Positions 1 through 4,835 of a DNA stretch of 7,728 bases are shown here, one piece after another (position 1 is the first letter of the stretch; each line of letters opens with the position of its first letter). Under the pieces are notes generated by a model. That model did no database searches. It was not told the DNA's origin and saw only the letters and a program-made list of their open reading frames with translations. The DNA comes from Nitrososphaerota archaeon. Its GTDB lineage: Archaea; Thermoproteota; Nitrososphaeria; Nitrososphaerales; UBA183. A program made the translations under genes and the position numbers. Location: contig JAPCJN010000099.1 of NCBI GenBank assembly GCA_027886925.1, forward strand, positions 1-7,728, written 5' to 3'.

Positions 1-884
1 TTGCACCCGTCGGCGGCCGCCGTCACGGCCTGTCGATACCTATAGTCTCTGACGTCTCCTGCGGCGAACACGCCCGGGATGTTCGTCTCCGTCTCGTTTC
101 TCACCTTCATGTAGCCGTTCGGCTCGAGATCCAGCTGCCCCCTGAATATCTTCGTGTTAGGCTCGTAGCCGATGGCGACGAACACCCCGTCGACCTCGAG
201 TTGGCGCTCCTCCCCCGTGCTGACGTCCTTGACGACGACGCCTTTCACCTTGCCGTCTCCCACTATGTCAGTTACAACGGAATTCCAATTGAACTTGATT
301 TTCGGATCTGCAAACGCCTCCTTTTGCAGCATCGCGCACGCCGCGAGGTCGCTCCTCCTATGGATGACCTGCACCGACGAGGCAAGGTTCGTCAGGAACG
401 TAGCCTCCTCCAATGCGGTGTCGCCTCCCCCTACGACCGCCACCTTCTTCCCTTTGAAGAAGAAACCGTCGCACACCGCGCAGTTTGAGACGCCCTTCCC
501 CATCAGCCGCATCTCAGATTCGAGGTTGAGCCGCTTCGGCGTCGCCCCCGTCGCCACGATGACCGAAAGCGCTTGGACGTTTGCTCCGCTTGACGTCTCG
601 AGCTCGAAAGGATACCTCTTGAAGTCGACCTTTACGACGTCCTCCTGTATCATCCTCGTCCCCAACCTTTGGGCTTGGGCTTTCATTCGCTCCATCAGGT
701 CCGGGCCCATCACTGGATCGGGGAAACCGGGATAGTTCTCGACGTCGCTCGTCACCATAAGCTGCCCGCCCGGGACGCTGCCCATGTACATCAACGGGTT
801 GAGGTTGGCCCTCGACCCGTATATCGCGGCCGTGTACCCCGCTGGCCCGGAACCGATGATGACCAGCTTCTCCAGTGCTTCCAT
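1..884 (-). CDS. trxB: Thioredoxin reductase, C-terminus cut by window edge
   Basis: FAD-dependent, NADPH-using enzyme of the cytoplasm that reduces thioredoxin. The 294 visible residues read, in order: FAD-binding GSGPAG (11-16), PGGQL (38-42), ENYPGF (49-54), an ATG turn (111-113), the redox-active disulfide CAVC followed by DG (135-140), a second Rossmann motif GGGDTA (152-157), HRR (175-177), whose arginines in this family contact the NADPH 2'-phosphate, and the FAD motif GVFAAGDV (271-278). Compared with the E. coli enzyme (about 320 residues) only about the last 25 residues are missing, beyond the left edge. The ATG at 884 is the first start after an in-frame TAG; a TATA-like box 27 bases upstream suggests a leaderless or nearly leaderless message. 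No thioredoxin gene is visible nearby. The family is certain; full-length integrity cannot be judged. Confidence 0.96.
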   Translation of the reverse strand, partial: MEALEKLVIIGSGPAGYTAAIYGSRANLNPLMYMGSVPGGQLMVTSDVENYPGFPDPVMGPDLMERMKAQAQRLGTRMIQEDVVKVDFKRYPFELETSSGANVQALSVIVATGATPKRLNLESEMRLMGKGVSNCAVCDGFFFKGKKVAVVGGGDTALEEATFLTNLASSVQVIHRRSDLAACAMLQKEAFADPKIKFNWNSVVTDIVGDGKVKGVVVKDVSTGEERQLEVDGVFVAIGYEPNTKIFRGQLDLEPNGYMKVRNETETNIPGVFAAGDVRDYRYRQAVTAAADGC

Positions 885-908
885 GACGAAAGTTGCCCTC
901 TAGGGACT

Positions 909-916
909 GATAAACG
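909..916 (-). promoter_or_regulatory. TATA-like box for the thioredoxin reductase gene
   Basis: On the minus strand this reads CGTTTATC, centred about 27 bases upstream of the ATG at 884, the spacing expected for an archaeal promoter firing at or next to the start codon. It is inferred from position and composition only. Confidence 0.5.
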
Positions 917-1010
917 TATGCGAAATCTGAGGCAACCAAGTAATGCCGAGCTTAGTTCGGAGTCGGCGAAGGGCGTCCGGGTTCCGGCGCCGCGACTAGG
1001 CGTTGAGGCT

Positions 1011-1166
1011 CTAGATCCTTCGTATCTTGACTATCATCACGTCTTCGACTTGCGGTGGCACTTCGACGTTCTCATCAGAGACGTAAAGGATGATGTGGTC
1101 CTTTCCTAAGCCTATCCCTGTCACGCCAGGTATGTCGGTAAGCTCGTCGCCATGCGCATACCTCAC
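1011..1166 (-). CDS. Small hypothetical protein, possibly the 3' part of a frameshifted gene
   Basis: GTG-initiated frame of 51 residues that reads like a real folded protein: an HGDELTDIPGVTGIGLG segment, two hydrophobic strands (HIILYV and VMIVKI) and a charged basic end. I do not recognise a named family; the IPGV-GIGLG-strand pattern resembles small alpha/beta proteins in which a helix is followed by a glycine turn. No ribosome binding site precedes the GTG at 1166, whereas a strong AGGAGG (1251-1256) lies ten bases before an ATG at 1240 in another frame that closes after 25 codons. The GTG frame is itself open back to a stop just upstream of that AGGAGG. The gene may therefore originally have started at 1240 and suffered a one-base shift near 1220, giving a protein of about 75 residues. 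Start uncertain; coding nature moderately likely. Confidence 0.55.
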   Translation of the reverse strand: MRYAHGDELTDIPGVTGIGLGKDHIILYVSDENVEVPPQVEDVMIVKIRRI

Positions 1167-1250
1167 CTGAGCGACGTGGTTGGTTGAACTGTCCGTCTTC
1201 CAGAGATAGTCGTTGCCCAGGATACATGAACCTTGGGCATCGAATGTTCT

Positions 1251-1262
1251 CCTCCTTTATAA
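1251..1262 (-). promoter_or_regulatory. Overlapping TATA-like box and AGGAGG ribosome binding site
   Basis: On the minus strand TTATAA (1257-1262) runs directly into AGGAGG (1251-1256), and an ATG follows at 1240. If TTATAA is the promoter, transcription would begin near 1234 and the AGGAGG would not be in the message, so only one of the two signals can serve this start. The AGGAGG could act in a transcript read through from the gene at 1614. Confidence 0.4.
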
Positions 1263-1290
1263 GGGTTCGATGAAAAGGCCGCTGTCGATT

Positions 1291-1306
1291 CGTCGTCCAG
1301 ACGACG
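1291..1306. repeat. Inverted repeat downstream of the 87-residue gene
   Basis: CGTCGTC and GACGACG flank a two-base spacer, a perfect 7-base inverted repeat 45 bases past the minus-strand stop at 1351. On that strand it is followed about 15 bases later by CCTTTT. It could be a weak terminator hairpin or a protein-binding palindrome. Confidence 0.4.
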
Positions 1307-1350
1307 CCACTGCCTTGGCGACCGTCTCCGGGGCACGCCCGCCGCACATG

Positions 1351-1614
1351 TCAGCGTGCGATCGAGGCTATCGTCTTGCCGCTCGACTGGTCCATTATGT
1401 TGATCTGCTGAGGATGGTTCGCGAAAAGCACCAGGTTCAGGCATTTCAGGAGCGCCAACCCCTTCTCGGAGTCCAGCTTTTGCGTGCTTCCCGAAGCGAC
1501 CATGTCCCTGAACGCCCCGTCGGTCTTCGGGATCCCGTGGGCGCTGATGTGTTTCGATACGGCAGAGATATTGTAAAACTTGAGCCGAGTCTCCTGGTCT
1601 TCTTCGTTTGTCAC
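1351..1614 (-). CDS. Hypothetical protein, 87 residues
   Basis: I do not recognise this protein. It is soluble, without a signal peptide, membrane segment or metal-binding cysteine pair. The first third is charged and helical (NEEDQETRLKFY), followed by SKHISAHGIPKTDGAF, a helix rich in leucine (KGLALLKCLNLVLF, 51-64) and a final strand-turn-strand (INIMDQSSGKTIASIA, 71-86). The frame is open to an ATG at 1677, but that would place the TATA box at 1640-1646 inside the gene. The GTG at 1614 lies 29 bases from the centre of that box and also has AGAGG seven bases upstream, so I chose GTG. The stop is followed by a palindrome. It is next to, and divergent from, the small zinc-finger protein at 1705. 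Codon use and sequence character support a real gene. Confidence 0.7.
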   Translation of the reverse strand: MTNEEDQETRLKFYNISAVSKHISAHGIPKTDGAFRDMVASGSTQKLDSEKGLALLKCLNLVLFANHPQQINIMDQSSGKTIASIAR

Positions 1615-1639
1615 GTCTAGCCTCTGATGCGCGGTGCCG

Positions 1640-1646
1640 TATAAAA
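1640..1646. promoter_or_regulatory. TATA-like box between divergent small genes
   Basis: The plus strand reads TATAAAA and the minus strand TTTTATA. On the minus strand its centre is 29 bases from the GTG at 1614, a typical archaeal distance. In principle it could also fire rightward toward the gene at 1705, with an untranslated leader of roughly 35-40 bases. Confidence 0.55.
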
Positions 1647-1704
1647 GGAGACGCAGGGGCCTAGAAAACAAACACATAAGGGCACCCTTGTTTCCAGCCT
1701 ATCT

Positions 1705-1845
1705 GTGTTAGCAGGAAAATCACCGACGAAGGAATACGTCATATGCAACAAGCATAAAATCAGGTTAAGCGAAACGGCTCCAGGCATCTTTGAGTGCGCC
1801 GTCTGCGTGCAAATGCAAGGCACACGCAGGAGATACAAGAAGTAA
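1705..1845 (+). CDS. Small zinc-finger-like protein, 46 residues
   Basis: A GTG-initiated frame encoding a compact metal-binding protein. Cys14 and His18 in ICNKHKIRL form one half of a likely zinc site and the CAVC pair (31-34), after IFE, forms the other, a Cx3H-x12-CxxC arrangement typical of tiny archaeal zinc ribbons. The C-terminus is strongly basic (RRRYKK), which would suit nucleic-acid binding; that role is inference. There is no membrane segment. No earlier ATG, GTG or TTG exists in frame after the stop at about 1642. No ribosome binding site is visible, but an ACATAA sequence near 1673-1678, behind an A-rich run, lies about 29 bases upstream and would suit a leaderless transcript. 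The gene is convergent with the anchored protein ending at 1900 and divergent from the gene at 1614. Family unnamed. Confidence 0.6.
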   Translation: MLAGKSPTKEYVICNKHKIRLSETAPGIFECAVCVQMQGTRRRYKK

Positions 1846-1899
1846 CTGTCTTTTCATCGCTAGGGAACTACAACGCCTCACAAACAGGTCTACTAGGTT

Positions 1900-2289
1900 C
1901 TACGTCACAGTGGAGGTGGTTTGGGAGAGATGGAGGCTCTTGAACGGAGATACGGAGCCCTTGCACGCGATGTCAGGGGAGTAATGATGCTGGCCGCTAC
2001 GCAACGTCTGGTCGGCGACTTGAATGGTCATCCCTACAAAGTAAGGGAAAGTGACGCACGATATCAGTTGGGAGAACGAGGTCGAGCCGACCGTGATCGT
2101 CACATAAGTCGCGCCAGAAGTAGCGCCGTTGGCTCCTGCCGGTATCGCGGAACTCTGGAGTGAGGTTATCTTACCCGAGACTACTGTGGTCTGTACCACA
2201 CCCCCCTCAGACGTTGAGTATTCGTAGTAGCCGATGATCGATACGACGACGACCACAAGGACGATGGAAGCGAGAATGCTCTTCTTCAT
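1900..2289 (-). CDS. Hypothetical extracytoplasmic protein with N-terminal membrane anchor
   Basis: 129 residues, not recognised. Two lysines precede a strongly hydrophobic helix (about residues 4-20, valine-rich), which would serve as an uncleaved anchor or signal sequence; no clear signal-peptidase or lipoprotein box follows it. The rest is Ser/Thr/Gly-rich with alternating hydrophobic residues (VVQTTVVSGKIT, YVTITVGSTSF, FVGMTIQVAD), indicating beta strands of a small extracellular domain. Only two cysteines, 78 and 109, lie in this domain and could form a disulfide. The ATG at 2289 is chosen because the lysine-plus-hydrophobic start follows it at once. No ribosome binding site is seen. 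It resembles the general class of short, anchored archaeal surface proteins of unknown role. Confidence 0.75.
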   Translation of the reverse strand: MKKSILASIVLVVVVVSIIGYYEYSTSEGGVVQTTVVSGKITSLQSSAIPAGANGATSGATYVTITVGSTSFSQLISCVTFPYFVGMTIQVADQTLRSGQHHYSPDIACKGSVSPFKSLHLSQTTSTVT

Positions 2290-2463
2290 TGTAATCGACC
2301 GTGGTGTTTACCCACCAATCGGGTTCCGTCCGTAAGAAGGCGTCTGGTTGTCCAGAGCCGTAGTTCTTCCCCATCCATCTGCCCTCTCCTATCCCTTTGT
2401 CTCCCTAAAATCCTTTCCAGGGCGTTCGTAGCGTGCTTACTTCGACCATGCTGGAGCAATCAC
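2290..2463. other. Intergenic stretch with pyrimidine-rich run
   Basis: No gene found between the anchored protein and the short ORF at 2464. About 2365-2420 is markedly pyrimidine-rich on the plus strand (purine-rich on the minus strand). No convincing promoter for the minus-strand gene is visible at the expected distance. Confidence 0.4.
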
Positions 2464-2628
2464 GTGAAGATCGGAGTCGTTGTCAGGCCAGTCGATTTGA
2501 AGACGGACCAAACTTGTTCAGCCATGCCCTCTCACGAAAAAAGGTCTGGGTATTCGGCATGGAGGTTGAGGAACGAGACAGACGAAAGTGGAAATGAATC
2601 ATACTCTGACACCGGTTTCAATAGCTGA
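2464..2628 (+). pseudogene. Short ORF, possible remnant of a luciferase-like (LLM) gene start
   Basis: A GTG-initiated frame of 54 residues. It opens with KIGVVVRPVDL, a first strand typical of F420- or flavin-dependent luciferase-like proteins, and later has EKRSGYSAW, which resembles the helix-1 end of that fold (normally AE..GY.S.W). It then becomes polar and low-grade (NETDESGNESYSDTGFNS) and stops, whereas the family is about 280-330 residues long. GGAG at 2453-2456 sits seven bases before the GTG, an apparently intact ribosome binding site. It ends five bases before the convergent barrel gene. The match rests on two short segments judged by eye, so this could equally be an unrelated small ORF. 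An overlapping frame from the ATG at 2448 (49 residues) looks less protein-like. Confidence 0.3.
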
Positions 2629-2632
2629 TTCA

Positions 2633-3085
2633 CTATTCGACGCCGATCTGGGCATACCATCCGAAACTTTGTTGCTGTGCTGTCCCACCCGTGCCGAAGT
2701 TCTCTGAATATCCAGCCAGCGTGTAGACTGTCGCCCCGGTTACCCCCGAGATTCTCACTTGGTCTTCGAACATGAATCCAACATATACCTGCATGATCTC
2801 CTGTGTGGGAGCACCTGCGGGAGGAGAAGTGGCCGGCGGCGGGTTGTCGGCGCTGGACGGATTGTTGTGAGGAGCAGGAGGCGTGGGAACTCGGACGACA
2901 ATCGAAAAGTCAAGTCTCTGCGATTCCTCGTCCCACCAGCCAAGGATGGTTCCCGCCAAGTCAGGGATGCTAATGCGCCCACTTACGATCCCCGCCGGGG
3001 AGACGACGCTGATAGCAAGCGTCCCCGTCCTTCCGTTTGAATTGATCGTCCAGTTCCCGATCTGTAGTGGCGTTTCTCTTGTCAC
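2633..3085 (-). CDS. Single-domain beta-barrel-like protein with proline-rich loop (paralogue 2)
   Basis: 150 residues, second gene of a tandem pair. Shared features with its neighbour: GNW near the start (10-12), NG..GTL (17-23), PAGIVSG (30-36), WDE (51-53) followed by RL.F, Y.GF.F (101-106), TLAG (122-125) and a closing FGWYAQI (141-147). The strand-by-strand pattern, with an N-terminal Trp and many short beta strands, suggests an up-and-down barrel of the calycin/avidin kind; that fold is my inference. Between strands, residues 66-93 form an insertion dominated by Pro, Ala and Ser that the paralogue lacks, probably an exposed flexible loop. No signal peptide, so cytoplasmic unless exported otherwise. 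The GTG at 3085 is the first start after an in-frame TGA and lies 11 bases after the upstream gene's stop, so translation is probably coupled. Similar WDE...FGWYAQ proteins occur in bacteria as uncharacterised proteins. Confidence 0.8.
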   Translation of the reverse strand: MTRETPLQIGNWTINSNGRTGTLAISVVSPAGIVSGRISIPDLAGTILGWWDEESQRLDFSIVVRVPTPPAPHNNPSSADNPPPATSPPAGAPTQEIMQVYVGFMFEDQVRISGVTGATVYTLAGYSENFGTGGTAQQQSFGWYAQIGVE

Positions 3086-3096
3086 CCTTCACTCGT

Positions 3097-3474
3097 TCAA
3101 GCAAGGCTGATCTGGGCATACCAACCAAACTCGTGCTGATCAGTTGTCCCTGCGTCCGAGAAGGCGAGATAGCGACCAGCGAGCGTGTAGATGATGTCGC
3201 CAACAAGGCCCGGCATTCTCATCGTGTCTCTGAAGAGATATCCTGTGAATGCCAAGTTGATGTTCAATGGCGAGGGTGCGCCAATCCCGGTCGACACGGT
3301 GTGAAAGGCTAAACGTTTTGCGGCTTCATCCCACCGCCCTATGATGGGATAGCTGTCACCAAATCCGTCTCTGAGGGTGCCGGTTACGGAGCCTGGCGTG
3401 TCGACGCTATCTATTGTAAGTGTGCCTTGCTTCCCGTTCATTATTATTTCCCAACCTCCGCTCTGCAAAGGCAT
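3097..3474 (-). CDS. Single-domain beta-barrel-like protein (paralogue 1)
   Basis: 125 residues, first gene of the pair. Motifs: PLQSGGW (2-8), NGKQGTL (13-19), TPGSVTG (26-32), IIGRWDE (44-50) then KRLAF, FTGYLF (76-81), YTLAG (96-100) and FGWYAQI (116-122). The full-length collinear match with the next gene, without an insertion, indicates duplication of one small domain. Alternating hydrophobic and polar residues throughout predict a beta-rich, barrel-like fold resembling calycins; a ligand-binding role would be speculation. There are no cysteines, signal peptide or membrane segment. The ATG at 3474 has GGAGG (3485-3489) ten bases upstream and no other in-frame start. A TATA-like element near 3539-3546 would give a leader of about 40 bases containing that site. 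Confidence 0.8.
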   Translation of the reverse strand: MPLQSGGWEIIMNGKQGTLTIDSVDTPGSVTGTLRDGFGDSYPIIGRWDEAAKRLAFHTVSTGIGAPSPLNINLAFTGYLFRDTMRMPGLVGDIIYTLAGRYLAFSDAGTTDQHEFGWYAQISLA

Positions 3475-3484
3475 TAGATTGAAA

Positions 3485-3546
3485 CCTCCATTTTGCTTCT
3501 TGCTATCCTGCAGCTACTCCCAAAACTCGGGGGTCGTCTTTATTAA
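3485..3546 (-). promoter_or_regulatory. Promoter region and ribosome binding site of the barrel-protein operon
   Basis: On the minus strand TTAATAAA (3539-3546) is followed, after a predicted start near 3516, by GGAGG at 3485-3489, ten bases before the ATG at 3474. Unlike most starts here this one has a proper leader and a consensus ribosome binding site. Confidence 0.5.
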
Positions 3547-3752
3547 GAATTTTGCAGCACGCTCGCCTAATTTCGGCTGATGAGTGCGGCGGAACCGAAA
3601 ATGTCAAGAATTAATGGCCCTTCCATTCCAAAGCGCGCTCTAGCCCGGTAGGACCCAAAGCTGACAGGTTCCCAAAGTTGGCTCCGTGAAGCCGTTCATT
3701 AGCGTGGTCCGGTGATATCGGAACGTCCTAAAGTATTGAGAGGCGCTTCTAG
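3547..3752. other. Intergenic stretch, no gene seen
   Basis: Only very short frames occur on either strand (at most about 23 codons) and none reads as a protein. No tRNA, C/D-box RNA or terminator was recognised; TCCGGTGATATCGGA at about 3704-3718 is a weak imperfect dyad. Confidence 0.4.
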
Positions 3753-3762
3753 CCTAATATAC
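3753..3762 (+). promoter_or_regulatory. TATA-like box for the 53-residue membrane protein
   Basis: CTAATATACG, with a good TAATATA core centred about 32 bases before the ATG at 3790. It predicts a transcript with a leader of only a few bases, which fits the absence of a ribosome binding site there. Confidence 0.55.
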
Positions 3763-3789
3763 GAGGTGCCCTCGGTTGGTTTCGGCTAA

Positions 3790-3951
3790 ATGACCCGGGG
3801 TATTGGCAGGCTTGCGTGGGCGGTGGCCCTTATCGTCCTTGCGATCAGTTTGTACGAGTTCGCCGAACCTGATCTCGGGAGCGGGCTAGGCCTCTTTATC
3901 GTCTTTATCATCTTGTTCGTTGTCCTTCGACGGTTCAAAGTGAAGTGGTAA
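3790..3951 (+). CDS. Small two-helix membrane protein, 53 residues
   Basis: Not recognised by name. Basic N-terminus (MTRGIGR), a first hydrophobic helix (about 8-22, AWAVALIVLAISLY), a short acidic and glycine loop (EFAEPDLGSGLG, 23-34), a second very hydrophobic helix (35-46, LFIVFIILFVVL) and a basic tail (RRFKVKW). By the positive-inside rule both ends would face the cytoplasm, with the acidic loop outside. The start is supported by the TATA-like box centred about 32 bases upstream; no ribosome binding site is present. It stands alone, with no close neighbour on its strand. Small membrane proteins of this type are common in archaea and mostly uncharacterised. The hairpin topology and matching promoter make it a likely real gene. 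Confidence 0.6.
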   Translation: MTRGIGRLAWAVALIVLAISLYEFAEPDLGSGLGLFIVFIILFVVLRRFKVKW

Positions 3952-3964
3952 TCGAGGGCTTACC

Positions 3965-3984
3965 GATCTGGTCAGATCACGTGA
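3965..3984. repeat. Two adjacent palindromes after the membrane-protein gene
   Basis: GATCTG-GT-CAGATC (3965-3978) overlaps TCACGTGA (3977-3984). The first could form a short hairpin just past the stop at 3951 but lacks a T-run; both could be chance or protein-binding dyads. Confidence 0.35.
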
Positions 3985-4141
3985 CTTCTGTATCCCAGAC
4001 CTACTCGTAAGTGGCGCAATTCTTCTCCGGACAGAATATCCTCTGGACTTTGGTATTTTTGGCGGGCCGGAAGGGCTACCCTGAACTGATTCTCAGAGAG
4101 GATTCCTTCAAGGCGAACTTAGTTAGGTTCGAACCGTAAAG

Positions 4142-4195
4142 GGCTGACCGCAATGCGGCAGACCGCTGCCTAACACGAATCGGGTCGGTTCAGCC
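4142..4195 (+). ncRNA. Possible structured RNA element or terminator-like fold
   Basis: GGCTGACCG (4142-4150) can pair with CGGTTCAGCC (4186-4195) as nine base pairs with one bulged T; inside, GGCAG (4157-4161) pairs with CTGCC (4166-4170) around a four-base ACCG loop. GCAACTTTT follows. It does not fit a tRNA: the anticodon and T-arms are wrong. It could be a terminator, a leader structure for the gene at 4297, or chance. Strand is unproven. Confidence 0.25.
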
Positions 4196-4206
4196 GCAAC
4201 TTTTGA

Positions 4207-4218
4207 TGTCGTGCGACA
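4207..4218. repeat. Small dyad upstream of the 145-residue gene
   Basis: TGTCG and CGACA flank a two-base spacer, about 80 bases upstream of the ATG at 4297 and 45-55 bases upstream of its TATA-like box. Possible regulator site, on position alone. Confidence 0.25.
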
Positions 4219-4261
4219 GCGCTTTGGGCACTCTAGTTACGAGCAAATTACAATTCCTTAC

Positions 4262-4270
4262 AAAAAATAC
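4262..4270 (+). promoter_or_regulatory. TATA-like box for the 145-residue gene
   Basis: AAAAAATAC, centred about 29-30 bases upstream of the ATG at 4297 in otherwise mixed sequence. The spacing suits a leaderless archaeal transcript, and no ribosome binding site precedes the ATG. Confidence 0.5.
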
Positions 4271-4296
4271 GTCCCCCTTAAGCGCATCAACGCAGA

Positions 4297-4734
4297 ATGT
4301 CGTTCGAAATGTTAGCCGGAAACACCACAACAACGATACCTAAAGATGCAGCAGCATGGTTGAACTTGAGCTTTATAGGAAAGAACAAGGACCTTGACCA
4401 GCTTGCCCAGCAAATAGAGCAGCAGCTCAAGACCGATGGATACAAGACCCAGTCGGCGAAGGCCCCCCTCGGTAACGTCGTCCAGGCCCAGAAGGCGGGA
4501 ATCTTGCGCGGACTAGTCGATGCGAACAGGGCGTTCTCGATATTAATCGCAGGGCAACCAGACAACTTTTCAGTCCACATAGGCATCGGGAAATGGATCC
4601 AGAACATCGGCGTCGCGGTCGTCGAGTCGTTCTTCTTCTCGCCGCTCGTCTTCGTGGTGGATGGTGCAGAGATTCTCTGGACGACCCACGTCGAAAGCGG
4701 GATTGCGAAGCAGATAACGCAAATCGTCGGCTGA
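4297..4734 (+). CDS. Hypothetical protein with C-terminal hydrophobic segment, 145 residues
   Basis: The family is familiar in style but I cannot name it. Residues 1-32 contain a Thr-rich strand and a Trp ([12 protein letters not shown]); 33-50 form an amphipathic helix rich in Gln and Leu ([18 protein letters not shown]); a middle segment has [25 protein letters not shown] (58-82); [11 protein letters not shown] (95-105) leads into a long hydrophobic stretch (106-128, [23 protein letters not shown]) that could be a membrane-associated helix pair interrupted by Pro116 and Asp122. The end, [14 protein letters not shown], is a second amphipathic helix. The ATG at 4297 matches a TATA-like box at leaderless spacing; a second ATG four codons later is possible. 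The oxidoreductase genes follow on the same strand, so they may be co-transcribed, but no shared function can be read from that. Confidence 0.8.
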   Translation: MSFEMLAGNTTTTIPKDAAAWLNLSFIGKNKDLDQLAQQIEQQLKTDGYKTQSAKAPLGNVVQAQKAGILRGLVDANRAFSILIAGQPDNFSVHIGIGKWIQNIGVAVVESFFFSPLVFVVDGAEILWTTHVESGIAKQITQIVG

Positions 4735-4835
4735 TCGTCAGGCGCCCAGGCCAAGGGAGTTTCTTCGATATGAGCAACCCATCGCTGTCTCGAATGACTC
4801 CCGAGGCCACCGTCCCGATTCGGGACAACACACGA

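Larger units (their letters stand above)
3985..4261. other. Intergenic stretch with no supported protein gene
   Basis: This is most of the 345-base gap before the gene at 4297. A 42-codon GTG frame (4011-4139) has no start signals. The stretch contains a possible RNA fold at 4142-4195 and a small dyad at 4207-4218, listed separately. Confidence 0.4.

Noticed and set aside
172..735. Long plus-strand frame of 187 codons
   Set aside because: It is the antisense shadow of thioredoxin reductase, whose motifs are unmistakable on the minus strand.
2759..3312. Several plus-strand and alternative minus-strand frames across the barrel genes
   Set aside because: The two paralogous minus-strand frames align with each other and so are the real ones; the others are shadows.
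4011..4139. 42-codon GTG frame on the plus strand
   Set aside because: An in-frame stop directly precedes the GTG, no ribosome binding site or TATA box is present, and no motif is recognisable.
4125..4200. tRNA-like sequence (GGTTCGAACC with nearby stems)
   Set aside because: On neither strand do the T-stem, anticodon arm and acceptor stem pair in a proper cloverleaf; the D-arm is missing.
4593..4769. Upstream extension of the first oxidoreductase
   Set aside because: This part is an out-of-frame reading of the 145-residue gene, rich in Arg, and not conserved in the family.
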